DNA of 64,000 nucleotides from Rhizobium sophoriradicis (GCF_003939025.1 NZ_RQIH01000008.1:291757-355756); one strand, 5' to 3'; counted from the stretch's first letter, positions 1 through 14,885 are shown. Numbers and translations: made by a program. Notes: generated from the letters alone by a model not told the origin.

Positions 1-266
1 AGCTCAATGAGTGGGTGAGCCTTGGCGCGCTTGGAGGAATTGCTGCTATCGGGAGTGTCAGGTGGCTGGTAGGAGCGGCCGAAGCCGGGAAGATCGGGAC
101 AAACGACCGTGAAGTGCGGTGACAGCAATTCCGCCGTCTTGCCCCATGTCATATGCGTGCGGGGATGCCCGTGGAGGAGAAGAACGGCAGGCCCCGAGCC
201 TCCGTGGCGGACCCGCAGCGAACCCGGGCCGATGTCGACCATGTCGAGGGCAAAGCCGTTAAACAT
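1..266 (-). CDS. alpha/beta hydrolase, partial (3' end outside window)
   Basis: This is the first 88 residues of an alpha/beta-hydrolase fold protein; the gene runs off the left edge. The visible part contains the oxyanion-hole region LLLHGHPRTHMTW and the strand that ends PDLPGFGRS, an arrangement typical of the haloacetate dehalogenase / epoxide hydrolase branch. The nucleophile elbow and catalytic His are not in the window, so the substrate cannot be given. The ATG at 264-266 lies two bases after the stop of the preceding small gene, so the two are probably co-transcribed from the EcfG-type promoter at 1054-1079. Confidence 0.8.
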   Translation of the reverse strand, partial: MFNGFALDMVDIGPGSLRVRHGGSGPAVLLLHGHPRTHMTWGKTAELLSPHFTVVCPDLPGFGRSYQPPDTPDSSNSSKRAKAHPLIE

Positions 267-268
267 CG

Positions 269-550
269 TCAGGTCAGTTTTCCCACAGCCTTGGCGTAGT
301 CCGAAAACGTGAAACGTTCGCCTCGCTTGTTTGCCTCATCCGCAAGCATCAGCACACGGATGGGAAATAGGATGGCGGCGCGGTTGGCATCGGACAACTC
401 GTGGTCATCATCGTCCTCAACGGCCTTCCTCGCTTTCGCGAGCGCCGCATTGAGTTCCTGGTGGGTGAGCAGTTCTTTTTCCACGATTGCGTCGCAGATC
501 GACGCCATCGCCATGATCAGGCCCTTGAGCTGCAGGTTGGCGGTATTCAT
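269..550 (-). CDS. small hypothetical protein, 93 aa
   Basis: This is a soluble, mostly helical 93-residue protein that I do not recognise. It has an acidic patch (VEDDDDHEL) in the middle and no signal peptide or membrane segment. It sits between the 150-aa hypothetical gene (26-bp gap upstream) and the hydrolase (2-bp gap downstream) on the same strand, so all three look like one transcript. Codon use and GC match the neighbours, which supports a real gene. Its position behind a general-stress promoter is the only functional clue. Confidence 0.7.
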   Translation of the reverse strand: MNTANLQLKGLIMAMASICDAIVEKELLTHQELNAALAKARKAVEDDDDHELSDANRAAILFPIRVLMLADEANKRGERFTFSDYAKAVGKLT

Positions 551-576
551 GAGAACTCCAATGAAAGAGGCGTGCT

Positions 577-1029
577 CTAATCCGGTTCAACCGACCGGAT
601 CGTGTCGACCGAGACCGTACCCTCGACGATGCCACGTTTGACATCGCGCCTGTTCCGGTCGATCTCGATGACAGTATAGAGCTTGTCATCGCGGAAGGCA
701 CTGGCATTGGCCGTCGTCACATCCTCGGCGGGCGCCGCATCCACTTCCATGAAATCGAGTTCGCGCGCCGCGGCGACGATCCTGGCATCACCAGGCGTTC
801 TGGCGGCCACGACGACGATGCCATGGCCGGGGGAATTGTCCCATCTCGGATCATCGGGGGCGGCGATCGGTTCCAGCCGGTATATGTTGAGCAGTTCATC
901 ACCGGCATCGGCGGAGGCTTCCGCCGCCGCATCCTGCATCTGCGCCTGGCTTTCGACCGATTTTCCAAAGGTGGTCGGGCTGGTGGCGTTGTTGATCTCT
1001 TCCTTGCCGGTCCTCGAGACGTTCGACAT
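577..1029 (-). CDS. hypothetical stress-associated protein, 150 aa
   Basis: This hydrophilic protein of unknown function is rich in Ala, Asp and Glu, with a low-complexity N-terminal 45 residues and a folded-looking centre (GIVVVAARTPGDARIVAAA). The ATG at 1029 was chosen over the one at 1041 for two reasons. A GGAGAG Shine-Dalgarno lies at the right spacing before 1029. The predicted start of transcription from the EcfG promoter at 1054-1079 is near 1047, which would leave almost no leader for the longer form. It is the first gene of a three-gene minus-strand operon. The probable role is in the general stress response, inferred from the promoter only. Confidence 0.7.
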   Translation of the reverse strand: MSNVSRTGKEEINNATSPTTFGKSVESQAQMQDAAAEASADAGDELLNIYRLEPIAAPDDPRWDNSPGHGIVVVAARTPGDARIVAAARELDFMEVDAAPAEDVTTANASAFRDDKLYTVIEIDRNRRDVKRGIVEGTVSVDTIRSVEPD

Positions 1030-1053
1030 GTCGCTCTCCATTGTCAGGACGGA

Positions 1054-1079
1054 AACGACGGCCGGCGGAGAACGGTTCC
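1054..1079 (-). promoter_or_regulatory. sigma-EcfG (RpoE4-type) promoter
   Basis: Read on the minus strand this is GGAAC, 17 bases, CGTT, an exact match to the consensus of the alphaproteobacterial general-stress sigma factor EcfG (GGAAC-N16/17-CGTT). It lies 25 bp before the chosen ATG at 1029, so transcription would begin about 18 nt ahead of that codon. It would drive the three-gene minus-strand operon at the left edge. Confidence 0.75.
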
Positions 1080-1243
1080 AGCCTGCGCGAAAAACTGCAA
1101 AGCCGGCTGCCTGCAGGGCTTTGGGTTTATGCAGCTATTAAGTTCATTTTGAATGATAAATCATGATAAGCTCTACCGGGGATGGCCCATACCATTTTTC
1201 AAGTTGAGCACTAAATTACCAGTCGTCGAAGAGGGGGACTTTC

Positions 1244-7543
<6,300 letters not shown>

Positions 7544-7553
7544 GGATCCGGCC

Positions 7554-9227
7554 ATGAACCGCGTCAACATCCTTCTCGTCGACGACCAGCCCGCGAAGCT
7601 CTTGAGCTACGAGGTCATTCTCGAAGAGCTCGAGGAAAACCTCATCAAGGCGCAATCGGCGCGCGAAGCCTTCGAGCACCTGTTGCGCACCGAAATCGCC
7701 GTCATCCTCGTCGACGTCTGCATGCCCGAGCAGGACGGATTCGAGCTCGTCAGCATGATCCGGCAGCATCCACGCTATCAGAATACGCCGATCATCTTCG
7801 TCTCCGCCGTCATGCTGGCCGAACCGGACCGGCTGCGCGGCTACGCGGTCGGCGCCGTCGACTACGTCTCCGTTCCGATCGTGCCCGAGGTGCTGAGGGC
7901 CAAGGTCAGGGTCTTTGCCGATCTTTACCGGAAAACGCGGGAACTCGAACGCCTGAATGCCGAGCTGGAGGCGAGGGTGCACCAGCGCACCGCCGAGCTC
8001 GAAACATCGGCAGCGCAGTTGCGTCAGCTGAATGAAGAACTCGAGCACCGGATCGACCAGCGGACGCGCGAGCGCGAGGAGGCGCTGGCACAGCTCTTCG
8101 AAGCGCAGAAGCTCGACACGATCGGTCACCTCACAGGCGGCGTTGCGCACGACTTCAACAATCTTCTCATGGCGGTGCTCGGCAGTCTCAGCCTGCTGAA
8201 GAAACGCCTGCCGGCGGATGAGCGCAGCGAACGCCTGGTGACCAACGCCATCCAGGCGGCCGAGCGCGGCACGGCGCTCACTCAGCGCCTGCTCGCCTTC
8301 GCACGCCGTCAGGAGCTGAAGCCGCAGGCAGTCGACTTCCTCAGGCTGTTCGAAAACGTCGAGGATCTGCTCGCCAAGGCCGTGGGGCCGCGCGTCGAGA
8401 TCCGAAAGTGCATCCCGGCGGATCTGGCGCCGCTGTTGGTGGACAGCAACCAGCTGGAGCTGGCGCTGCTCAACCTCTTCGTCAATGCACGCGATGCACT
8501 CGAAAGCGGCGGCGCGGTGACAGTCACCGCGGCGGCGGAAGAGGCACGGCCGACCGGCCTTGCGGGCGGCAATTACATCAAGATATCGGTTTCGGACGAT
8601 GGCGAGGGGATGGACGAGGCGACGGTCCTGCGTGCCGCCGAGCCATTTTTCACCACCAAGGGGATCGGCAAGGGCACCGGTCTCGGCCTGTCGATGGTGC
8701 ACGGCCTGGCCGCGCAATCGGGCGGCTCGATCCAGATTTCGAGCACGAGAGGGAAGGGCACCACCGTCTCACTCTGGTTGCCCGTCGCCGAGAGCTTCAC
8801 CAAGGCGCAGCCGGCGGTCGTGCCGACGCCCGCAGAACCAGTGAAGCCGGTGTCGCGATCGCTTGCCATTCTTGTCGTCGACGACGATGCGCTCGTCAGG
8901 ACCGGAACTGTGGCGATGCTGGAGGACCTCGGACATCTCCCGCGCGAGGCTGCTTCCGCTTCCCAGGCGCTGGAATTCTTCGCCGGCGGACAGGAGTGCG
9001 ATCTTGTTATCACCGATCACGCCATGCCGGGCATGACCGGTGCCGAGCTCGCGCGTCACCTTCGTGCAGCCTTCCCCAACCTGCCAGTGATCCTCGCTTC
9101 CGGCTATGTCGAGCTTGCCGAGGACCAAGGGCTCGGCCGGATGCTCAGGATGACGAAGCCGTTCACGCAAGAGCAGCTTCAGGCGGCCATGGACGAAGCG
9201 CTCCGGGACAAGGTCGCGGCGGCGTGA
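7554..9227 (+). CDS. hybrid histidine kinase, REC-coiled coil-HisKA-HATPase-REC
   Basis: This 557-residue cytoplasmic kinase has a receiver at residues 5-120 with acceptor Asp54 and a coiled coil at 120-185. A HisKA follows with the HDFNN motif (His199), as in FixL/NtrB-like and blue-light-independent hybrid kinases. The HATPase carries DDGEGMD and GTGLGLS, and a C-terminal receiver has acceptor Asp488 and a canonical TKP lysine. In the first receiver the usual switch Lys before Pro is Val107 (YVSVPI), so its output may be altered. The gene starts 10 bp after the poly-HAMP kinase, so the two are almost certainly co-transcribed. The N-terminal receiver is a plausible target for phosphotransfer from that kinase. 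Confidence 0.93.
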   Translation: MNRVNILLVDDQPAKLLSYEVILEELEENLIKAQSAREAFEHLLRTEIAVILVDVCMPEQDGFELVSMIRQHPRYQNTPIIFVSAVMLAEPDRLRGYAVGAVDYVSVPIVPEVLRAKVRVFADLYRKTRELERLNAELEARVHQRTAELETSAAQLRQLNEELEHRIDQRTREREEALAQLFEAQKLDTIGHLTGGVAHDFNNLLMAVLGSLSLLKKRLPADERSERLVTNAIQAAERGTALTQRLLAFARRQELKPQAVDFLRLFENVEDLLAKAVGPRVEIRKCIPADLAPLLVDSNQLELALLNLFVNARDALESGGAVTVTAAAEEARPTGLAGGNYIKISVSDDGEGMDEATVLRAAEPFFTTKGIGKGTGLGLSMVHGLAAQSGGSIQISSTRGKGTTVSLWLPVAESFTKAQPAVVPTPAEPVKPVSRSLAILVVDDDALVRTGTVAMLEDLGHLPREAASASQALEFFAGGQECDLVITDHAMPGMTGAELARHLRAAFPNLPVILASGYVELAEDQGLGRMLRMTKPFTQEQLQAAMDEALRDKVAAA

Positions 9228-9275
9228 TCGACGAAGCGAGTGGCAGGATCGGCCGAACGTTGGGCTGAGACTGAA

Positions 9276-9300
9276 GCGGCGGTGGGGCCGCCTCTTATTT
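9276..9300 (+). terminator. weak hairpin after the kinase operon
   Basis: GCGGC at 9276-9280 pairs with GCCGC at 9287-9291, followed by CTCTTATTT. The short stem and broken T tract make it a weak candidate terminator for the two-kinase operon. Confidence 0.3.
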
Positions 9301-9768
9301 GCCTCGCTCCCAAGCGATGATCAGAAAGTAGGAGAAGCTATCAATCTTATTATCCCTGGGGTTTATCGCCAAAGCCGCCTCATCAAAATCTCTGGAGCCG
9401 CTAAGGATATAAACGGTCTTGCATCTGCCGAGAGCATCTACCGTCGGATCGCAAAACATTAGATGTCTTTTTTTTATACTCAGATCTTCGTTGATGATTT
9501 TGCCGACATCTCGCAGGATCTCCTTTGCGTGGGGATCTGGATCTTTCATGTACGAAGAGCCATCAAGTCTAAGTGTCTTTGCGATCCTTAAGGTTCGCCT
9601 GTTTCCATCGCATTTTAATACAAGTGCCGCATCCGGCGAATTTTTGCCGAATCCTGGGCACTTGTTTTCGATGGAATTGAGAGACTTTATCGAGAAACTC
9701 TCGGGTAAATGAATTGTTTTAACTCCAGTAAAAAGTAAAATTGACGCAAAGCTAAGAATATATTTCAC
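9295..9768 (-). CDS. secreted hypothetical protein, 157 aa
   Basis: I do not recognise this protein. It begins with a short hydrophobic stretch after a Lys (MKYILSFASILLFTGV) that looks like a signal peptide. The rest is a Lys- and Asp-rich soluble domain with four Cys after the signal region. Base composition is clearly more AT-rich than the flanking kinase and trehalose genes (many AAA, ATT and TTT codons), which suggests recent acquisition. It lies 4 bp after the small antitoxin-like gene on the same strand, where a toxin gene would be expected, but it has no RelE/ParE features. Confidence 0.6.
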   Translation of the reverse strand: MKYILSFASILLFTGVKTIHLPESFSIKSLNSIENKCPGFGKNSPDAALVLKCDGNRRTLRIAKTLRLDGSSYMKDPDPHAKEILRDVGKIINEDLSIKKRHLMFCDPTVDALGRCKTVYILSGSRDFDEAALAINPRDNKIDSFSYFLIIAWERGK

Positions 9769-9772
9769 AGTA

Positions 9773-9994
9773 TTACCTTTGCTCCTGATCGATTTCGTCC
9801 ATGCGCGCTTCTAGACGTTTCCAGACTTCGGCGAGGGGCTTGGCTTTGGAGGGGTCTGCCTTATGAGCATCATAGGTAGCCCCAACTTGCGTTCGCAGCC
9901 AATGCTCGACGTGCTTCGCCGATTCCACGGGCAAAGCAATATTCATCCGCCGGGTTGAATTCATCGTTGCGTCCCGTTTCTGCCCGTTGTTCAT
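9773..9994 (-). CDS. ParD/CopG-like antitoxin fragment or short antitoxin-like protein
   Basis: This is a 73-residue protein; the start could also be at 9964 or 9946. The segment VEHWLRTQVGATYDAHKADPSKA resembles the C-terminal, toxin-wrapping part of rhizobial ParD-type antitoxins (pattern WLR-x-V-x-x-x-YDA-x-x-ADPS). No complete ribbon-helix-helix DNA-binding part can be seen before it. No RelE/ParE toxin follows; the next gene is the unrelated secreted protein. The family link is by remembered pattern and not by a search, so this may be a remnant of a toxin-antitoxin pair. Confidence 0.45.
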   Translation of the reverse strand: MNNGQKRDATMNSTRRMNIALPVESAKHVEHWLRTQVGATYDAHKADPSKAKPLAEVWKRLEARMDEIDQEQR

Positions 9995-10263
9995 GCGCTG
10001 CTGGAGAGAATCCTACTCTTCTTGACTATCGACTGTCACGCTTGCCGTTGGTTTCATTTGTCACGCTATCGCAACTGATAGCATCTATGCCCTCCAGCGC
10101 CCGATGCGATCTAATGCGTGCGCCATCTGGCCTGTGGCGACGGACGTGGCCTCGTATATGCTGGCGGAGTGACGGCGGCCGCTTTCCCACGTCCGCTTGC
10201 AGACGAAACTTTTTGCTCCGGCGAAAGTTACCCAGATCCCGTCCATTCATCGAAGGCTCTCCC

Positions 10264-12039
10264 TTGACCAAAATGATGTTCGGCCCCGCATTCAGCGAAG
10301 ACGGCGTTCTGTTCCGCCTCTGGGCTCCTCTGCATGAAAGCGTGTTATTGAGAATCGAAGGCGCGGACCCGCGTCCGATGCAGGCGGACGACGACGGCTG
10401 GCATCGCTGCATGGTCGCGGATGCCCGAGCCGGCACACGCTACCGTTTCGTGCTGCCCGACGGTCTCGAAGTTCCCGATCCGGCCTCACGCTCCCAGCCG
10501 CAGGATGTGCATGGTCCGAGCGAAGTGGTCGATCTTTCCGACTACCGCTGGAAGACCAATGCATGGACCGGCCGGCCTTGGGAAGAGATGGTCATCTACG
10601 AACTGCATATCGGCTGCTTCACAGGGCAGGGTACTTTCAGGGCCGCGATCGACCGGCTTGACCATCTGCGTGAACTGGGGGTGACAGCGCTGCAGATCAT
10701 GCCGCTCAGTGACTTTCCGGGCCGCTATAGCTGGGGCTATGATGGCGTGCTTCCCTATGCACCCGACAGCAGCTACGGCCGGCCGGAGGATCTCATGGCG
10801 CTTGTGGACGCCGCACACGAGCGTGGCATCTCGGTCTTCCTCGACGCGGTCTACAATCACTTCGGGCCGGACGGGAACTATATTCCGTCCTACGCGCCGC
10901 TCTTTACCGATCATCACAAGACACCCTGGGGCAACGGCATCAATTATGACGGCGACGGCTCCGAGATGATCCGCGAATTCATCATCGAGAACGCCCTCTA
11001 TTGGATCACCGAGTTCCGGCTCGACGGTTTTCGCTTCGATGCCGTCCATGCCATCAAGGACGACAGCAAGGAACATCTTCTTCATGCGCTCGCCCGTCGT
11101 GTCAGGGCAGCGGCCGGCGACAGGCAAGTTCATCTGATCGTCGAGAACGAGGAGAACGACAGCGACCTTCTGCAACGCGATGAGAGCGCCGAGCCGAGAC
11201 TGTTCACGGCCCAGTGGAACGACGACTTGCACCATGTGCTGCATATCGCTGCGACCGGCGAGACCTTCGGCTATTATGCCGACTACGCCGGTGACGCCGA
11301 TAAGCTCGGCCGCGCTCTGGCGGAAGGCTTTGTGTTCCAGGGCGAGCATATGCCTTATCGCGGCGCGAGCCGGGGCAGGCCGAGCGGCCACCTGCCGCCG
11401 ACCGCCTTCGTGTCCTTCATCCAGAACCATGACCAGATCGGCAACCGGGCGCTCGGCGACCGCATCATGGCCGCGAGCCCGGCCGATGCCATCAAGGCGG
11501 TCACATCAATCTACCTGCTGGCGCCCGAGATCCCGATGCTGTTCATGGGCGAGGAATGGGGCGCCAAAGAGCCCTTTCCGTTTTTCTGCGATTTCGGCGA
11601 GGATCTGAACGACAAAGTCCGCAAGGGCCGGCGCGAGGAGCTGTCGCGCCTACCGGGCTTTGATGCCGACGAGCTTCTCGACCCGACGGCGCAGTCGACC
11701 TTCGCGGCGGCAAAGCTCGACTGGTCGAAGCTCGCCTCCTCCGAGGTCCTCGATTTCTACAGGACGCTTCTCGATCTGCGGCGCCGGAGGATTACTCCAT
11801 TGCTGAAAGCCGGTGTCGGAAATGCGTTCTATCATTCGGCCGGCACTGCGGTCGCGGTGGATTGGACGCTCGCCGGCAACCGACGCCTGCACCTCCGTGC
11901 CAATCTCGGCAACGAGAGGGCAAGCCTTGCCCATCAGGCGGGCGGAGAGATGATCTTCCGCCTCGGAGACAACGCCGACGGCGAGCTGGCGCCCTGGACG
12001 GTGATCTGGAGCATTGGTGAAGCATCAGGGGCCATATGA
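10264..12039 (+). CDS. treZ: malto-oligosyltrehalose trehalohydrolase
   Basis: TreZ (GH13) hydrolyses the alpha-1,4 bond next to the trehalose end of maltooligosyl trehalose and releases trehalose. The protein has about 591 residues with an N-terminal CBM48-like domain (FRLWAPLHESVLLRIEG). The GH13 core follows with DAVYNHFGPDGN, the nucleophile in GFRFDAVHAI (Asp259), IVENEEND and the typical QNHDQIGNRALGDR. The TTG at 10264 is favoured because GAAGG at 10252-10256 is seven bases away; ATG at 10273 is the alternative. It is followed after 13 bp by malQ. No treY, the usual partner that makes the substrate, is in the window. Confidence 0.92.
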   Translation: MTKMMFGPAFSEDGVLFRLWAPLHESVLLRIEGADPRPMQADDDGWHRCMVADARAGTRYRFVLPDGLEVPDPASRSQPQDVHGPSEVVDLSDYRWKTNAWTGRPWEEMVIYELHIGCFTGQGTFRAAIDRLDHLRELGVTALQIMPLSDFPGRYSWGYDGVLPYAPDSSYGRPEDLMALVDAAHERGISVFLDAVYNHFGPDGNYIPSYAPLFTDHHKTPWGNGINYDGDGSEMIREFIIENALYWITEFRLDGFRFDAVHAIKDDSKEHLLHALARRVRAAAGDRQVHLIVENEENDSDLLQRDESAEPRLFTAQWNDDLHHVLHIAATGETFGYYADYAGDADKLGRALAEGFVFQGEHMPYRGASRGRPSGHLPPTAFVSFIQNHDQIGNRALGDRIMAASPADAIKAVTSIYLLAPEIPMLFMGEEWGAKEPFPFFCDFGEDLNDKVRKGRREELSRLPGFDADELLDPTAQSTFAAAKLDWSKLASSEVLDFYRTLLDLRRRRITPLLKAGVGNAFYHSAGTAVAVDWTLAGNRRLHLRANLGNERASLAHQAGGEMIFRLGDNADGELAPWTVIWSIGEASGAI

Positions 12040-12052
12040 AAGCGACTGAACC

Positions 12053-13960
12053 ATGAAGCCCGCGGAGCTTGACAGGCTTGCCCAGTGGTACGGCATCAGC
12101 CCGACGAGGCCGAGCCCTGACGGTCGGGAGGTGCCGATCTCCAGAGAGACGAAGCGCAAGATATTGTCGGCGCTGAAGGTCGACCTGAGGGCAGTCGTTG
12201 ATCACGGGCGGGGCAAGGCGCGGCGCGAGCCGAAGCCGGCGGTGGAAAAAATCGCAATGTCATACCTGCCGGACTTTTTATCCGGCACGCGGATCTGGGG
12301 CATCAGCCTGCAGCTCTACGAACTTCGTTCGGCGCGCAACTGGGGCATAGGAGACTTCGAGGACCTGGTCGTGATGGCGGATCTAGCGGGATCGCTCGGC
12401 GCCGATTTCGTCGGCCTCAATCCGCTTCATGCGCCCTTCCTTGCCGATCCCGACCGCTGCAGTCCCTATGAGCCGTCGAGCCGCCAGCATCTCAACCCGC
12501 TCTATATTGCCGTTGACCGCCTCCCCGGTTTTATCCTGAGTCGAGAGCTCGAACGGAAGCTGGAGAGGCTTCGCCGGGCCGATCTCGTCGATTATGCGCA
12601 GGTGGCTGAGGTCAAGCTTCAGGCGCTGCGGGATCTCTGGCCGGGCTGGCGGGTACGGAGCGCAGTCGACAAGGCTTATGCTCCCGCGGATTTCGACGCC
12701 TTCGTGGCGCGAGGCGGCGACGGCCTGCGGCGGCACGCTCTGTTCGAATGCCTGTCACTTTCGATGGTCGAGCGCGGCGAGGGCGCCGGCTGGCAGGCAT
12801 GGCCCGCAGATTTTCAGCGTGCCGACAGCCCAGCCGTCGCAGAATTCGAGCGCGATCATGAAGATGATGTGCTATTCCATATGTGGCTGCAATGGCTCGC
12901 CCACCGGCAGATGATGCAGGCGGCGGAGCGGGCGCTGAAGGCCGGCATGCGGATCGGGCTCTATCTCGATCTTGCCGTTGGCGAGGCAGTCGACGGCTCC
13001 GCGACATGGAGCGAACCAGAGGTCTATATTTCCGAAGCCACCATCGGCAGTCCTCCAGATCCCTTCGCCGTCGACGGGCAGGACTGGCATCTTGCCGGTT
13101 ATCTGCCTTCCAGGATCGCATCGGGGAAAACTTCTCCCTTTCGTCGTATGGTGAGTGCCGCCATGCGCTACGCTGGCGCGATCCGCATCGACCATGCCCC
13201 GGCGCTCCGGCGCCTCTTTCTGGTGCCGCTCGGCAGCAGCGCGGCGGGCGGCGGCTATGTGCGCTATCCCCAGGACCGGCTCCTGCAGATCCTTGCCGAG
13301 ACGTCCGCCGAGCATCGATGCCTCGTCATCGGCGAAGCCTTGGGAATGATCCCTGAAGACCTGCCCGACGATCTGGCGGCGGCCAGAATTCTCTCCTATC
13401 GGATCCTCTCCTACGAACAGGACGAAGGCGGTTTCAAGCCGGCGGATGCCTATCCCGTTCTTGCCTTGGCATGCATCTCGACGCACGATCACCAGACCCT
13501 GGCCGGCTGGTGGCGCGGCTCCGACATTCAGGACCGGCGCGAGCACGGCATTGTCCCGACCGATCTCACCGAAAAACATCTCGAACATCGCAAGCGCGAG
13601 CGGAGAAGCTTGAAGGCGGCACTCCGGGCCGCCGGTCTCGGCCTGCCGCAACGTCTTGACGCAAGGGCAAGTCGGGAGGCGCTGAGGGAACTGACCGTCA
13701 GCGCCTATCGCTTCATCGCCAGAAGCCCGCCACTCCTCGTCGCGGTTCGCCTTGCCGATCTCACAGACGAAAAAAGCCCGACCAATATTCCGGGCACCAG
13801 CGACAGCTATCCGAATTGGAAGCCGAAGCTGTCGGTTTCGCTCGAGGACCTGATGTCGAACCCACTCGTCAAGCGTGTGACGGCGGCGATGCGCGAGGAA
13901 AGGCCGCAAAATCGTATGGCAAGGGAACGAATAGGAAGCCGGCGGATTCTGAATAGATAG
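12053..13960 (+). CDS. malQ: 4-alpha-glucanotransferase
   Basis: This is a 635-residue GH77 amylomaltase that moves alpha-1,4-glucan segments between maltodextrins and glucose in the cytoplasm. Recognisable parts are the N-terminal region (SARNWGIGDFEDL), the loop GLNPLHAPF..CSPYEPSSR, the catalytic region AIRIDHAPALRRLFLVP, GEALGMIPED and the C-terminal STHDHQTLAGWW. It follows treZ closely, so the pair probably remodels glycogen-derived maltodextrins towards trehalose. The last part of the gene overlaps no other frame, and a small gene begins 17 bp downstream. Confidence 0.93.
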   Translation: MKPAELDRLAQWYGISPTRPSPDGREVPISRETKRKILSALKVDLRAVVDHGRGKARREPKPAVEKIAMSYLPDFLSGTRIWGISLQLYELRSARNWGIGDFEDLVVMADLAGSLGADFVGLNPLHAPFLADPDRCSPYEPSSRQHLNPLYIAVDRLPGFILSRELERKLERLRRADLVDYAQVAEVKLQALRDLWPGWRVRSAVDKAYAPADFDAFVARGGDGLRRHALFECLSLSMVERGEGAGWQAWPADFQRADSPAVAEFERDHEDDVLFHMWLQWLAHRQMMQAAERALKAGMRIGLYLDLAVGEAVDGSATWSEPEVYISEATIGSPPDPFAVDGQDWHLAGYLPSRIASGKTSPFRRMVSAAMRYAGAIRIDHAPALRRLFLVPLGSSAAGGGYVRYPQDRLLQILAETSAEHRCLVIGEALGMIPEDLPDDLAAARILSYRILSYEQDEGGFKPADAYPVLALACISTHDHQTLAGWWRGSDIQDRREHGIVPTDLTEKHLEHRKRERRSLKAALRAAGLGLPQRLDARASREALRELTVSAYRFIARSPPLLVAVRLADLTDEKSPTNIPGTSDSYPNWKPKLSVSLEDLMSNPLVKRVTAAMREERPQNRMARERIGSRRILNR

Positions 13961-13977
13961 AGAAAGGGATCGCCGAA

Positions 13978-14178
13978 ATGAGTTCCAAGAAACAACTGGT
14001 CGAAGTCGCGGTGGATACCGAAGAAGGGCGTGTCCCTCTCGGCATCATGAACGCCAAGCAGGCGCTCGAGCTTCCCGATGATCTCGATGTTGAAGTATCG
14101 CATCCCGATCACGAGCCGGGCAGCACCGATGGTTTCATCCAGAAGGACGAGTTGCGACGGCATCTCGACGAACGCTAG
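13978..14178 (+). CDS. small hypothetical protein, 66 aa
   Basis: This 66-residue soluble acidic protein (VDTEEGRVPLGIMNAKQALELPDDLDVEV) has no family I can name. An AAGGGA Shine-Dalgarno precedes the ATG. It is 17 bp behind malQ and could be its last operon member. It is also the first of a series of very small same-strand genes up to 17.6 kb. Confidence 0.55.
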   Translation: MSSKKQLVEVAVDTEEGRVPLGIMNAKQALELPDDLDVEVSHPDHEPGSTDGFIQKDELRRHLDER

Positions 14179-14226
14179 AGCCAGTTGGCCAAGCGGCGCG
14201 TCGTCGCGTCATTTGCCCTCGATCCC

Positions 14227-14251
14227 GGAACCTCGGCCGATCTGCATTGTT
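14227..14251 (+). promoter_or_regulatory. sigma-EcfG-type promoter, near-consensus
   Basis: GGAAC (14227-14231), 16 bases, TGTT (14248-14251) differs from the EcfG consensus only in the first base of the -10 box. The relaxed rhizobial RpoE4 form (GGAAC-N16/17 ending in TT) allows this. It would start transcription about 20 bp before the ATG at 14278 and serve the three small genes that follow. Confidence 0.55.
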
Positions 14252-14277
14252 TGATACGATGAATTAAGGAGAACGTC

Positions 14278-14493
14278 ATGGCACATGCCGACCGGAAACA
14301 TATCGGCGCTGGCGCAAAGGGAAAAGGTGATGGCAGCGGCGCCATGACCGACCTTAACGAAGAGCAGCTTCCCGAAAACAAGGTCCTGTCGAACCGCGAT
14401 AAAACGCAACACTCCAAGGAGCGTGGTCTGGACGGCAAGACCATTCAGACCGAGCAATATATGGATCACAGTTCCAACCGAGACCCTGACTGA
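14278..14493 (+). CDS. small hydrophilic hypothetical protein, 71 aa
   Basis: This 71-residue protein is rich in Gly, Lys, Asp and Asn (GAGAKGKGDGSG), lacks hydrophobic segments and is probably disordered, similar in composition to desiccation-type hydrophilins. AAGGAG is placed 6-7 bases before the ATG. It has a near-consensus EcfG promoter and is followed closely by two more proteins of similar composition. The stress role is inferred from promoter and composition. Confidence 0.6.
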   Translation: MAHADRKHIGAGAKGKGDGSGAMTDLNEEQLPENKVLSNRDKTQHSKERGLDGKTIQTEQYMDHSSNRDPD

Positions 14494-14504
14494 GGAGAGG
14501 CGCG

Positions 14505-14687
14505 ATGAGCAGCAGGCTACCTCCAATTCCAGCGGGCAACGTCAGCAGCAAGGGTGCAGGCAAGCCGCTGAAGACCAAAGCAGAAGACGCCGCGATGGCA
14601 AGCGGCGGCGAAGACCCGGATAAGAAGGGTCAGCAAGGCAACAGCAAGATCAATACCAGCCATCAGGGCCATCAGCAGGATCGCTAG
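14505..14687 (+). CDS. small hydrophilic hypothetical protein, 60 aa
   Basis: This 60-residue, highly charged and polar protein (GNVSSKGAGKPLKTKAED..GQQGNSKINTSHQGHQ) has no hydrophobic core and is likely disordered. The gene starts 11 bp after the preceding one, with GAGAGG before the ATG. It is second in a three-gene set of hydrophilic proteins and no function is known to me. Confidence 0.55.
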   Translation: MSSRLPPIPAGNVSSKGAGKPLKTKAEDAAMASGGEDPDKKGQQGNSKINTSHQGHQQDR

Positions 14688-14696
14688 GAGGCATCG

Positions 14697-14885
14697 ATGT
14701 CCACATCCAAGAAGAGCGCCGCGACCATCCGCCAGGGCGGCCCGGGGGCTTCGCATGAAAATGCCAAGGCTCCGCTCGACATTCCGAAGCCGGCGGCGGA
14801 GCCGGACAAGCGCACGCAAAGCAAGGTCTCCGGCGGTGGCGGCGAGCATGATCGCCATCATGGCCACGACCCGCAGCGGAAGTGA
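14697..14885 (+). CDS. small hydrophilic hypothetical protein, 62 aa
   Basis: This 62-residue Lys-, Ser- and Gly-rich protein has a His-rich tail (GGGGEHDRHHGHDPQRK) that could bind metal, although this is only suggested by composition. TAGGAGG lies before the ATG. It is the third gene of the small hydrophilic set, 9 bp after the previous one. Confidence 0.55.
   Translation: MSTSKKSAATIRQGGPGASHENAKAPLDIPKPAAEPDKRTQSKVSGGGGEHDRHHGHDPQRK

Noticed and set aside
9768..9773. A complete ParDE-type toxin-antitoxin pair formed by the two small genes at 9.3-10.0 kb
   Set aside because: The downstream protein has a signal peptide and no RelE/ParE features, so a functional pair cannot be supported.
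13924..13948. Possible EcfG promoter at the end of malQ (GGAAC, 16 bases, GATT)
   Set aside because: Two of four -10 bases differ from the consensus, and the site lies within the malQ coding sequence.
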